DNA from: Pseudomonadota bacterium
GTDB lineage: Bacteria; Pseudomonadota; Gammaproteobacteria; Xanthomonadales; Xanthomonadaceae
DNA length: 64,000 nt
Direction: 5' to 3'
NCBI GenBank assembly: GCA_023390905.1
Contig: JAEWBY010000061.1
Span: forward strand, 53,686-117,685
The notes beneath the pieces are model-generated. The model worked only from the letters and a program-made list of their open reading frames with translations, did not search any database and was not told the DNA's origin. A program made the position numbers and the translations under genes. The first letter of the stretch is position 1, and each line of letters starts with the position of its first letter. Shown one piece after another: positions 9,361 to 17,903 of the stretch.

Positions 9361-9957
9361 ATGACCACGCCCAGTCCGGAAACCGCCGCCCCCGCACCCC
9401 GCAACGCGCGACTCAGCGCCGAAGACTGGGCGCAGGCCGCGCTGGATCTGATCGCCGAACAGGGCGTGGCCGCCGTCGCGGTGGAACCCCTTGCGCGGCG
9501 TCTGGGTGTGACCAAAGGCAGCTTCTATTGGCACTTCCCGTCCCGCGACGCGCTGTTGCAGGCCGCGCTGGAGCGCTGGGAGTCGGTCGAACAGGAAAGC
9601 GTGTTCGGCAGTCTGGAACAGGTGCCGGATCCGCGTGAGCGCCTGCGCGCGCTGTTCCAGCTGGTCGGCCACGAGGTCAAGCCGCACGTGATCTACAGCG
9701 AGCTGCTCAAGGCGCTGGATCATCCGGCGGTGCAGCCGGTCATCGATCGCGTCTCGCAGCGCCGGCTGGAATACCTGATGGCCTCGTTCCGCCAGGCCGG
9801 CCTCAATCGCCAGGACGCCATCCATCGGGCACGCCTGACCTACGCGGCCTATGTGGGCTTCCTGCAACTGTCACTGCAACTGCAGCAGCCGCGCATGACG
9901 CATGACGAGTTCGAGGCCTATCTGGAACACGTCATCTCCACGCTGATCCCGGTCTAG
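9361..9957 (+). CDS. TetR/AcrR-family transcriptional regulator
   Basis: A 198-residue protein. The N-terminal DNA-binding domain (about residues 20-65) contains ALDLIAEQGVAAVAVEPLARRLGVTKGSFYWHFPSRDALLQAAL in several short motifs, including the classic recognition-helix segment TKGSFYWHF. The C-terminal ligand domain is not diagnostic. It is divergent from the alpha/beta hydrolase-fadE unit, and the spacer holds matching inverted half-sites, so it probably represses that unit in response to an acyl-CoA or fatty acid. The gene starts 10 bp after the second half-site with little room for a leader. It ends overlapping the next convergent gene by 4 bp. Confidence 0.85.
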   Translation: MTTPSPETAAPAPRNARLSAEDWAQAALDLIAEQGVAAVAVEPLARRLGVTKGSFYWHFPSRDALLQAALERWESVEQESVFGSLEQVPDPRERLRALFQLVGHEVKPHVIYSELLKALDHPAVQPVIDRVSQRRLEYLMASFRQAGLNRQDAIHRARLTYAAYVGFLQLSLQLQQPRMTHDEFEAYLEHVISTLIPV

Positions 9958-10397
9958 CCGGCATCCGGCCGCGGCGGTTCCGCCACCGTCTGGGCGTGCG
10001 CGCCGCGACGGATTTCGCCCAGCCGCACCACTACATACGCCAGCAGCGCGATCACGAAGAACACCAGCAGCATCCACGCAATGCCCTGCAAGGTTTCGAT
10101 GATCGTGCGATAGACCTCGAGCAGCCAGCGCTCCGGCGTCAGCGCGATGACGCGCGCCTTGTCCGCCTCGATCCATTGCGGCGCGGTGATGTAGCGCTCC
10201 AGTTCGTGGATGCGCACGCCGGAGGAAATGCCGACCACCAGGATCGCGAACTTCATGTACTTGACCCACGCCGCGCTGATGCCGTCGGCGATGATGCGTT
10301 CGAGGATGCGCGCGATCGGGCTCGAAAATGCGCGCGAGACCGACCAGGAAACCAGCGCGGAAAGCAGCAGGGTGACCACGAGCAGGGCGACGAACAT
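9954..10397 (-). CDS. Conserved membrane protein of unknown function
   Basis: A 147-residue protein with an N-terminal hydrophobic segment (MFVALLVVTLLLSALVSWSV), a second around KYMKFAILVVGISSG and a third at LLVFFVIALLAYVVV. The last 20 residues are polar. It probably sits in the inner membrane. No motif ties it to a known family. Its 3' end overlaps the end of tetR, so the two genes are convergent. The 395-bp spacer upstream of it leads to pckG. Confidence 0.55.
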   Translation of the reverse strand: MFVALLVVTLLLSALVSWSVSRAFSSPIARILERIIADGISAAWVKYMKFAILVVGISSGVRIHELERYITAPQWIEADKARVIALTPERWLLEVYRTIIETLQGIAWMLLVFFVIALLAYVVVRLGEIRRGAHAQTVAEPPRPDAG

Positions 10398-10792
10398 GCG
10401 GCGTTCTCCTGAATGAGCAGTCGCTGCCGACCGCGACCGAGGTGCCGATCACTTTGGCGTCATTTCGCCCGCGACGCCACAGGGCGTCCTGAACCGGACA
10501 TCTGGATTTGACCGCATGGTCAGGAGGCCAGCCCGATCGAACGCGCGGCGAACATGCTCGATGGCGAGGTCGGCACCAGCCGACCAAACCCGCCTTGGGC
10601 GTTCAGGCGCCGCGCGGCCGGTGCCGGCGAGTCCGGATGCCGTTCTGTCAGCCTCGCCCGCGGCCGCGACCGCCTGCCTTGCCGTGCCCGATCCGGCCCG
10701 TCCGCTGACCTTGCCTGACTCACTACCGCGTTTTTCTCGTCAGCGGGACAGGACATTGGTATCATTTTGGTCTCACTTTTCGAGGGCTAGGC
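10398..10792. other. 395-bp spacer between a divergent membrane-protein gene and pckG
   Basis: No convincing gene is visible; frames crossing it have no family features and overlap pckG out of frame. The last 60 bp are less GC-rich and probably hold the pckG promoter (TATCAT at about 10761-10766 is a possible -10). A purine-rich GAGGGCTAGG precedes the pckG start and can serve as ribosome binding site. Confidence 0.4.
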
Positions 10793-12625
10793 ATGAACGC
10801 AGCGGTCGACCTTTTCAACGCGCCGGAATCCGGCAGCACACGCGGCAGCCGACTGGAATCGCTGAACGCGTGGGTGGCGCAGGTCGCCGCATTGACCCAG
10901 CCGGATGCCATCCACTGGTGCGACGGCAGCGATACCGAACATGCCGCTCTCGTGGCCCGCATGCAGGCCGATGGCATCCTGCTCCCGCTCAACGCCGAAA
11001 CCCACCCGCATAGCTGGCTTCATCGATCGGATCCGGGCGATGTAGCGCGCGTCGAACACCTGACCTTCGTCTGCACGCCCGAGCGCGACGACGCAGGTCC
11101 GAACAACCACTGGATGGAACCTTCCGAAGCGCACGCGAAGATGGACGCCTTGTTCGCCGGCTGCATGCGCGGGCGCACGCTGTACGTGGTGCCGTATTGC
11201 ATGGGTCCGATCGATTCGCCGCTGGCGCGCTGCGGCGTGGAGATCACCGATTCGCCTTATGTCGTGGCCAACATGCGGATCATGACGCGCATGGGAGCGG
11301 CCGCGCTGGCGCGCATCGAACGCGAAGGCGCCGAACGCGCCGCGCGTGGCGAGCAGGGCGACGTGTTCGTCAGGGGTCTGCACTCGATCGGCGAACTGGA
11401 TCCGGAGCGCCGCTTCATCATGCACTTCCCGGAAGAACTGACCATCAAGAGCTTCGGTTCCGGCTACGGCGGCAATGCGTTGCTCGGCAAGAAATGCCAT
11501 GCCTTGCGCATTGCTTCGCACCAGGCGCGCAATGAAGGCTGGCTGGCCGAGCACATGCTGATCGTCGGCATCGAGAATCCGCAGGGCCAGACGCACTACA
11601 TCGCCGCCGCATTTCCTTCGGCGTGCGGGAAGACGAACCTCGCGATGTTGATTCCGCCGGAAGGCTATCGCCAGGACGGCTGGAAAATCTGGACGATCGG
11701 CGATGACATCTGCTGGATGCGGCCGGGCGAGGATGGACGCCTGTATGCGATCAATCCGGAAGCCGGTTTCTTCGGTGTCGCGCCGGGCACTTCCGATACG
11801 TCCAACCCGAATGCGCTGGCCACCATCAGCCACCACACGATCTTCACCAACGTCGCGGTGACCGACGATCAGGAGCCGTGGTGGGAAGGGCTCGACGGAC
11901 GCACTCCGGCGCTGGACTGGCAGGGGCGGCCGTATGTGCCGGGCCACGGCCCGGCCGCGCACCCCAACTCCCGCTTCACCGTGTCAGCGCGGCAATGCCC
12001 GAGCTACTCGCCGCACGCCGAGGATCCGCAGGGCGTGCCGATTTCGGCGATCGTCTTCGGCGGCCGCCGCGCCTCGCTGGTGCCGCTGGTGTTCGAAGCG
12101 CGCGACTGGACCCATGGCGTGCTCATCGGTGCGGCGATGGGATCGGAAACCACCGCCGCGGCCACCGGTGCGGTCGGCGTCATGCGCCGCGACCCGATGG
12201 CGATGAAGCCCTTCTGCGGCTACAACTTCGCGGACTATTTCGCACACTGGCTGTCCTTCGACCAGCCCGGCGCGAAGCTGCCGAAAATCTTCCACGTCAA
12301 CTGGTTCCGCAAGGGCGAGGATGGCCGCTTCCTGTGGCCGGGCTTCGGCGAAAACCTGCGCGTGCTGGAGTGGATGATCAAGCGCGTGGAAGGAACGGCC
12401 GGGGCGCAGGCCACCCCGATTGGCGGGCTGCCGGTCCCGGGCGAGCTGTCGCTGGAGGGGCTCCGGCTCGACGCCGAGGCCGCGCGCGAACTCTTCGCGA
12501 TCGATGCCGCGCAATGGGCTTCGGAACTGGCCAGCATCGGTGAATACCTGGAGGAATTCGGCGAGCGCATGCCCGCCGTGTTGAAACAGGAGCAGCAGCG
12601 CATCCGCCAGGCGCTGGAGGGCTGA
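10793..12625 (+). CDS. pckG: Phosphoenolpyruvate carboxykinase (GTP)
   Basis: A 610-residue enzyme of the GTP-dependent PEPCK family (animal/actinobacterial type, not the ATP type of E. coli). It converts oxaloacetate + GTP to PEP + CO2 + GDP at the start of gluconeogenesis in the cytosol. The P-loop with the hyper-reactive cysteine, FPSACGKTN, lies near residues 273-282, followed by a metal-binding GDDICWM region. The substrate-loop segment FGSGYGGNALLGKK and the guanine-site region GYNFADYFAHWL are also present. Length and motifs are intact. A strong terminator follows, 24 bp after the stop. Confidence 0.96.
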   Translation: MNAAVDLFNAPESGSTRGSRLESLNAWVAQVAALTQPDAIHWCDGSDTEHAALVARMQADGILLPLNAETHPHSWLHRSDPGDVARVEHLTFVCTPERDDAGPNNHWMEPSEAHAKMDALFAGCMRGRTLYVVPYCMGPIDSPLARCGVEITDSPYVVANMRIMTRMGAAALARIEREGAERAARGEQGDVFVRGLHSIGELDPERRFIMHFPEELTIKSFGSGYGGNALLGKKCHALRIASHQARNEGWLAEHMLIVGIENPQGQTHYIAAAFPSACGKTNLAMLIPPEGYRQDGWKIWTIGDDICWMRPGEDGRLYAINPEAGFFGVAPGTSDTSNPNALATISHHTIFTNVAVTDDQEPWWEGLDGRTPALDWQGRPYVPGHGPAAHPNSRFTVSARQCPSYSPHAEDPQGVPISAIVFGGRRASLVPLVFEARDWTHGVLIGAAMGSETTAAATGAVGVMRRDPMAMKPFCGYNFADYFAHWLSFDQPGAKLPKIFHVNWFRKGEDGRFLWPGFGENLRVLEWMIKRVEGTAGAQATPIGGLPVPGELSLEGLRLDAEAARELFAIDAAQWASELASIGEYLEEFGERMPAVLKQEQQRIRQALEG

Positions 12626-12648
12626 GTCCCTTCCTGAATACGGTTACG

Positions 12649-12675
12649 TCGGTTACCGGCGTAACCGAAATTTTT
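12649..12675 (+). terminator. Rho-independent terminator of pckG
   Basis: An 8-bp stem TCGGTTAC / GTAACCGA with a CGGC loop is followed by AATTTTT. It lies just downstream of the pckG stop. Its GTTAC/GTAAC arms resemble other GTAAC palindromes in the same spacer, so it could also be part of a regulatory site. Confidence 0.65.
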
Positions 12676-12684
12676 ATAACGCAA

Positions 12685-12770
12685 GTAAGTTATTGTTTTA
12701 TAAGAAATGTCAGATCTTTCACATTGGTAAAATTTGCGTTACTCTCTGACTGTGCGGTAACTCACGTTAC
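12685..12770 (+). promoter_or_regulatory. Promoter/operator region of TonB receptor 1
   Basis: The element GTAAGTTATTGTTTTATAA (12685-12703) matches 18 of 19 bases with the element upstream of receptor 2 (17735-17753). Further downstream are GTAAAATTTGCGTTAC (12727-12742) and the perfect inverted repeat GTAAC-TCAC-GTTAC (12757-12770). The AT-rich stretch stands out in a genome of high GC. The ribosome binding site is the GAGAGAGAG tract just before ATG 12831. Confidence 0.55.
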
Positions 12771-12830
12771 TGCTATTTCCGGCCCTTGGGGTGTTTTGTC
12801 GGGCCGTCTTAAAACCAGAGAGAGAGACCA

Positions 12831-15800
12831 ATGGCTTCAAACTATTTGTCCAAGGGCCTGAAGCGCACCGCCCTGAGCATCGCCCTCACGGCGTGCTTCG
12901 TCGGTGGTGTGCAGGCACAGTCCGTCACCGGCAGCATCTTCGGCCAGGCATCGGCCGAGCCGGGCACCGTGGTCGTCATCGAAAACCTCGATAACGGCCA
13001 GACCCGCACCATCAACGTTGACGCCAACGGGCGCTACCGCGCCACCGCCCTGCCGAACGGCAACTACCGCGTCATCCTGCAGCGCAATGGCGAGCAGGTC
13101 GGCGTGCGCGAGAATGTGCAGGTCGTGATCGCCAGCGGTACCGAAGTGTCCTTCGCTGCCGCCGGTGGTAGCGGCGCGACGAATCTGGACACCATCGTCG
13201 TGACTGGCGCCTCGGCTCCGTCGATCGATATCTCCCAGGTGGATACCCGTACGGTCTTCACGGCCGAGCAGCTGCAGCAGATCGCGATTCCGCGCGACAT
13301 CGCCTCGGTGGCCATGCTGGCACCGAGCGTCGTCAAGAATGACAGCTACGGCGTGCCGAGCTTCGGTGGTTCGGCTTCGTCGGAGAACGCTTACTACATC
13401 AACGGCTATGCGGTGACCAACCCGCTGACTGCGATCGGCTTCTCCACGTTGCCGTTCGACGCCATCGCGCAGGAACAGGTGCTGACCGGCGGCTACGGCG
13501 CCGAGTTCGGTCGTGCAACCGGCGGCGTGATCAACGTGGTGACCAAGCGCGGTACCAATGAGTGGAAGGGCGGCATCTATACCATCTGGACGCCGGCCGC
13601 GACCCGCGACAAGTACGTCAACAACAAGTACCCCAACACCGGTCATTTCCCGGCGACTGACGGCACGCTGTTGACCTATCGCCGCGGCAATTCGGTGTGG
13701 GAAAACACCACCGGTGCCTACGTCGGTGGTCCGCTCGTCAAGGACCGTTTGTTCTTCTACGCCGACGCCGAAATGACTCGTCGTGACGGCGAAGGCGTGT
13801 CGGTGACTTCGCAGGCTGCACCGGGCACGGCGGGTGGCTATCAGGACTATCGCTATGACTACCCGCGCTGGGCAGCCAAGGTGGACTGGAACATCACTGA
13901 CAACCACACGCTGGAATTCACTGGCGTCTCGGACGTCACCAAGTACAGCTACGACGGTTATGCTTTCAACTACAACGGCCTGACCCACGGTACCGAGAAG
14001 AATGCAGGCGTCGATGAAAAGGATGACGCCAAGCTCTACATCGCCAAGTACACCGGCTACATCACCGACAACCTGACGATCAGTGCACTGTACGGCACCC
14101 AGAAGATCGAGCACGAACAGAAAGTCTGGGGACTGGACCCGTCCTGCCCGTACGTGTCGGCATCCGCGCAGAACCGCGCGCCGGGCTTCGACTACTCCGG
14201 CTGCTGGAGCACCGACCGTGTGAACGTCGATGGTGCGTACGAGAAAACCGAAGGTGGCCGTTTCGACGTTTCCTGGCGTTTGGGCGACCATGAAATCCGG
14301 CTCGGTTACGACCGCCAGGACGCCGAAGCGTACACCGGTGCCGAGTACCAGGGCGGTTACGTGTGGGTGTATTCGCGTCTGCGTGATGCGGCTGGCAATC
14401 CGGCTCCCACCGCTGAGATCGATGCCTCGCACGGCGTGGGTTCGCCGGCTGAAGCTGGCGGCCCCCTCGGTTCGCAGGGCTACTACGTCCGTCGCCAGTA
14501 CTATACCCAGCTGGCCAACGTGAAGACCGAGCAGGCAGCGCAGTTCATCGAAGACCGCTGGCAGGTGACGGACAACTTCATGCTGTCGTTGGGACTGCGC
14601 AACGAGCAATTCACCAACTACAACGCCGATGGCCTTGCCTACATCAAGCAGCGCAACCAGTGGGCTCCGCGCCTGGGGGCGGTGTGGGATGTGATGGGTG
14701 ATTCGTCGCTGAAGGTATTCGCCAACGCCGGCCGCTACCACCTGGCGCTGCCGAACAACGTGGCCGTGCGTGCAGCGGCGGCTTCGCTGTACACGATGGA
14801 ATACTTCACCTACACGGGTGTGGATCCCCGCACCGGTGCGCCGACCGGTCTGGTCAACGTGCCGGTCGATGCCAGCCTCGGCTACACCTGCCCTGGCAAT
14901 CCGTATGCGGTGTCGGCGAACCTGGAGTGTGGTCAGGCTCCGGATCCTCGTACCGTCGCGGCGAAAGGCATCAAGTCGCACTTCCAGGATGAGTACATCG
15001 TCGGATTCGAACACCAGCCGAGCGACACGCTGGCCTGGGGTGCGAAGTTCACCTACCGCGAACTGAAGAGCGCCATCGATGACACCTGCACGCAAGCGCT
15101 GGGTGGCGGCTGCTTCCTCTTCAACCCGGGCGAGGACAACTCGTTCTACGAGGAACAGGACGACGGCTCATTGGCCCTGCACCACTACACGGCCGCCGAA
15201 CTGAACCTGCCGAAGCTAAAGCGCAAGTACGTCGCGGTTGATCTGTTCGCCGAACATCCGTTCACCGACCGCTTCTACGCCAAGGTTAACTACACCTGGT
15301 CGCGCAACTTCGGCAACACCGAAGGCCAGCTGGCGTCCGATCTGGACACCGGCGCCGGCGGCCAGACCGATGTGTCAGTCACCCAGGATTGGGATCTTCC
15401 GCAGCTGATGGAGCACGCCAATGGTCTGTTGCCGAACAACCGCACGCATCAGATCAAGGCGTTCGCTTCGTACAAGCTGACGGACGAGTGGAATGTGGGC
15501 GGTTCGTTCATCGCGGCTTCCGGCCGTCCGAAGAACTGCACCAGCTACTACCCGACCTATCCGACCGTCACGCCGGGCCTGTATAACGGTTCGTACTACT
15601 ACTACTGCGGCCTGCCGGGTTCGCCGAGCGCCAACATTCCGCCGAGCGCGGATTACGGCCCGTCGCCGCGTGGTTCGCACGGCGAAACGCCCTGGACGTT
15701 CCAGTTCAACGTGAACGTGACGTACAACCCGTCCTGGGCCGAGGGTCTGTCACTTTCCGCGGACGTCATCAACCTGTTCAACCAGCAGGTTCCGACGATG

Positions 15801-15911
15801 TACAACGGTCAGTACGCCACCAGCACGACGGGCTACAACAACCTGTACGGTCGTGGCCTGAACTATACGACCCCGCGTTACCTGCGCCTGACCGCCCGCT
15901 ACGACTTCTGA
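12831..15911 (+). CDS. Oar-like TonB-dependent outer-membrane receptor, copy 1
   Basis: A 1026-residue outer-membrane transporter. The signal peptide contains TALSIALTACFVGGVQAQ. A short carboxypeptidase-regulatory-like beta-sandwich follows (about residues 30-105). Then come a TonB box-like LDTIVVTG at about residues 119-126, and the plug (GGYGAEFGRATGGVINVVTKRG at about 220-245 is the classic motif, given here in part). The beta-barrel ends in RLTARYDF with the terminal Phe required for BAM recognition. The class imports ligands, often peptides or oligosaccharides, at the expense of the proton motive force; the ligand here is unknown. It is the most divergent of three tandem paralogs. Each is followed by a terminator and a TPR-sulfotransferase. 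Confidence 0.92.
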   Translation: MASNYLSKGLKRTALSIALTACFVGGVQAQSVTGSIFGQASAEPGTVVVIENLDNGQTRTINVDANGRYRATALPNGNYRVILQRNGEQVGVRENVQVVIASGTEVSFAAAGGSGATNLDTIVVTGASAPSIDISQVDTRTVFTAEQLQQIAIPRDIASVAMLAPSVVKNDSYGVPSFGGSASSENAYYINGYAVTNPLTAIGFSTLPFDAIAQEQVLTGGYGAEFGRATGGVINVVTKRGTNEWKGGIYTIWTPAATRDKYVNNKYPNTGHFPATDGTLLTYRRGNSVWENTTGAYVGGPLVKDRLFFYADAEMTRRDGEGVSVTSQAAPGTAGGYQDYRYDYPRWAAKVDWNITDNHTLEFTGVSDVTKYSYDGYAFNYNGLTHGTEKNAGVDEKDDAKLYIAKYTGYITDNLTISALYGTQKIEHEQKVWGLDPSCPYVSASAQNRAPGFDYSGCWSTDRVNVDGAYEKTEGGRFDVSWRLGDHEIRLGYDRQDAEAYTGAEYQGGYVWVYSRLRDAAGNPAPTAEIDASHGVGSPAEAGGPLGSQGYYVRRQYYTQLANVKTEQAAQFIEDRWQVTDNFMLSLGLRNEQFTNYNADGLAYIKQRNQWAPRLGAVWDVMGDSSLKVFANAGRYHLALPNNVAVRAAAASLYTMEYFTYTGVDPRTGAPTGLVNVPVDASLGYTCPGNPYAVSANLECGQAPDPRTVAAKGIKSHFQDEYIVGFEHQPSDTLAWGAKFTYRELKSAIDDTCTQALGGGCFLFNPGEDNSFYEEQDDGSLALHHYTAAELNLPKLKRKYVAVDLFAEHPFTDRFYAKVNYTWSRNFGNTEGQLASDLDTGAGGQTDVSVTQDWDLPQLMEHANGLLPNNRTHQIKAFASYKLTDEWNVGGSFIAASGRPKNCTSYYPTYPTVTPGLYNGSYYYYCGLPGSPSANIPPSADYGPSPRGSHGETPWTFQFNVNVTYNPSWAEGLSLSADVINLFNQQVPTMYNGQYATSTTGYNNLYGRGLNYTTPRYLRLTARYDF

Positions 15912-15931
15912 TCGAAGTTGCAGTGGCAAGG

Positions 15932-15963
15932 AAACGGCCGCCCTCGGGCGGCCGTTTTCTTTT
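15932..15963 (+). terminator. Terminator between receptor 1 and sulfotransferase 1
   Basis: A 12-bp inverted repeat AAACGGCCGCCC / GGGCGGCCGTTT is followed by TCTTTT. It stands between the receptor stop (15911) and the sulfotransferase start (15997). Sulfotransferase expression therefore needs read-through or a promoter hidden in this short gap. Confidence 0.85.
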
Positions 15964-15996
15964 GTGGCTATGCTGCCGGCAAAAGGGGAGCGCCAC

Positions 15997-17565
15997 ATGG
16001 ACCAACAGCAACAGATAAACACACTGGTCGGCGAAGGGCGCAGGGCCCTGGCCGAGCAGCGTTTCGATGATGCACGCGGCATCTACCGGCAAATGCTCAA
16101 GGTTGATCCAGCGCAGCCGCGTGCATGGCTTGCGTTGTCGGCAATGGCGCAGCGCGACAAGCAGTTCCGTGATGCGGTGCGATCAGCGCGCGCGGCCGGT
16201 GAAGCGTGGCGACGCAACGACACGCATGCGTTCCTCGCCGATATCTGCATGCGCCTGCTCGTGCTCGGCGAATACCGGCAGGCAAGGGATTTGATTCTCG
16301 AAGCCGACTGGGCCGACCCGGTCGTACTTCGCTACAGCATGGGGCTGGCGCAATACCTGGGCCTGACCGGCGCACATGAGGAAGCGCTCGCGCTTGCCGA
16401 ACAAGCGATCCGGCGGCTCGGCGATCCCCCGGCGAAATTGTTGCTCGCTCGCGCCGACGCGTTGCGCCACCTGGGGAGAATGGCGGAAGCGACCGATGCC
16501 TATGAACAAAGCATCGCGCTGGATCCGTTGTGTGCGGAGGCGCACTGGTCGCTGGCTCACCATGCGCGCAGTTCGTCACCGGGCGCGAGAGTGGGGCGCG
16601 TGCGCAGGGCGCTCTCGCATGTACGTGCTGATTCTGAGGCAGCGATTTACCTGCATTACGCGCTCTTCAAGGAACTGGACGACGCCGATCAGCTCGCGCC
16701 GGCCTGGGCCGCATTGCAGCAGGGCGCACAGCTGAAGCGGCGCACGTTGCGCTATTCGTCCGAAGTCGCTGCGCAGCGCTGCCACCTGTTCATGCAACGC
16801 GTGGGTGCACGCTTCCTTGACGGCATTCCGTCGCCCGAGTATCGGATTATGCATCGCCCGGTTTTCATTGTGGGACTGCCACGCAGCGGAACCACGGTGA
16901 TTGAACGCATGCTGGGCGCGCATCCGCAGGTGCGCTCGGCCGGAGAACTCAACGATTTCACCTCGCAGATGTCGTGGGAAGCCGATCGCTTCCTGGGTGA
17001 ACCGTTGGGCGAATCGGGACTGGATGCCGTATCCCGCATCGATTTCGCGGCGTTGGGGCAGGGCTATCAGGAGCGCACGGCTTGGCGCGCCGATGGTGCC
17101 GCCGTCCTGCTCGACAAGTTGCCGAACAATGTGTTCAACGCCGGCTTCATACACAAGGCGCTGCCGGCCGCGAAAATCATCTGCGTGCGCCGCGGCGCGA
17201 TGGACACGTGCTTCTCGATGTTCAAGCATTTGTTTTCCGGCGATGCGTATGCCTTCAGTTACGACCTGTCCGAGACGAGGGCGCATTACCAGCAGTTCGA
17301 TGGCTTGATCCAGCATTGGGCGCGCACGTTGCCCGACCGCTGGTTGCAAGTGGAGTACGAGAACCTTGTCAGCGAACCGGAAGCATGGTCCCGGCGCCTT
17401 GCGGACTTCTGCGACTTGCCACATGACCCGCGCATGGCGCGCATCGAGGAGAATCGCGCCCCTTCCGCGACCGCCAGCGCTTCGCAGATCCGCGAGCCGG
17501 TTCATGCGCGCAACGTGGACAGTTGGAAGCGCTATTCGAACTGGTTGCGGACCGCACTGGATTAA
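15997..17565 (+). CDS. TPR-sulfotransferase, copy 1
   Basis: A 522-residue protein with TPR-type helical repeats in roughly residues 1-230 and a sulfotransferase domain after that. The PAPS 5'-phosphosulfate loop is GLPRSGTT near residue 294, followed by ML-x-AHP and a GEL motif, the same order as in tyrosylprotein sulfotransferases. The 3'-phosphate motif, RDPxxxCFS in the two sister copies, is here RRGAMDTCFS, a notable divergence. ATG 15997 is chosen because AAGGGGAG stands 7 bp upstream; an in-frame ATG at 15964 has no such site. No signal peptide is visible, so it is probably cytosolic and would modify a substrate before export. It is the first of three, each behind a TonB receptor gene. 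Confidence 0.85.
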   Translation: MDQQQQINTLVGEGRRALAEQRFDDARGIYRQMLKVDPAQPRAWLALSAMAQRDKQFRDAVRSARAAGEAWRRNDTHAFLADICMRLLVLGEYRQARDLILEADWADPVVLRYSMGLAQYLGLTGAHEEALALAEQAIRRLGDPPAKLLLARADALRHLGRMAEATDAYEQSIALDPLCAEAHWSLAHHARSSSPGARVGRVRRALSHVRADSEAAIYLHYALFKELDDADQLAPAWAALQQGAQLKRRTLRYSSEVAAQRCHLFMQRVGARFLDGIPSPEYRIMHRPVFIVGLPRSGTTVIERMLGAHPQVRSAGELNDFTSQMSWEADRFLGEPLGESGLDAVSRIDFAALGQGYQERTAWRADGAAVLLDKLPNNVFNAGFIHKALPAAKIICVRRGAMDTCFSMFKHLFSGDAYAFSYDLSETRAHYQQFDGLIQHWARTLPDRWLQVEYENLVSEPEAWSRRLADFCDLPHDPRMARIEENRAPSATASASQIREPVHARNVDSWKRYSNWLRTALD

Positions 17566-17903
17566 GACAGTTGCGGTTGCAACGAACGGTGCTGGAAACC
17601 TGCCTTGAACGTCTATCGATGTTCAGGACAAGGTCGTCAATCATGAGTTGTCCGTGAATTAAATTCGGCGAAATTCAAATTCCGCCCCGGTCCGCGCGGC
17701 GGGGCAGTCGCCGCTGCTCACCCGGGCGCGCGTTGTAAGTGATTGTTTTATAAAACATTACTTGAGGCGGAGCGTAATTTACATTCCGCTCATGTCCGTA
17801 AAACTTACGTTATTCTTCGTTCACCAGGCGTTGTGATACGTCTGACATTCGGACGGGCTTTTTTGGCCTTCTCCAGATTTTTGACCTGAGAGAGAGAGAG
17901 CAG
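17566..17903 (+). promoter_or_regulatory. 338-bp spacer with the promoter/operator of TonB receptor 2
   Basis: No gene is seen. The element GTAAGTGATTGTTTTATAA (17735-17753) repeats the receptor 1 element with one mismatch and extends into the perfect 12-bp palindrome GTTTTATAAAAC (17745-17756), flanked by AAGT/ACTT. A GCGGA...TCCGC inverted repeat and GTAAAACTTACGTTA lie further downstream. A T-rich run at about 17850-17860 and a GAGAGAGAGAG ribosome-binding tract precede ATG 17904. The first 150 bp carry nothing recognisable. Confidence 0.55.

Noticed and set aside
12651..12666. GTAAC palindromes as a CRISPR or other repeat array
   Set aside because: Only a few imperfect copies with irregular spacing, no spacer pattern and no cas genes in the window.
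12837..15095. A 752-codon reverse frame under receptor 1
   Set aside because: Antisense mirror of the receptor coding sequence, His/Arg/Val-rich with no domain signal; the receptor is well supported.
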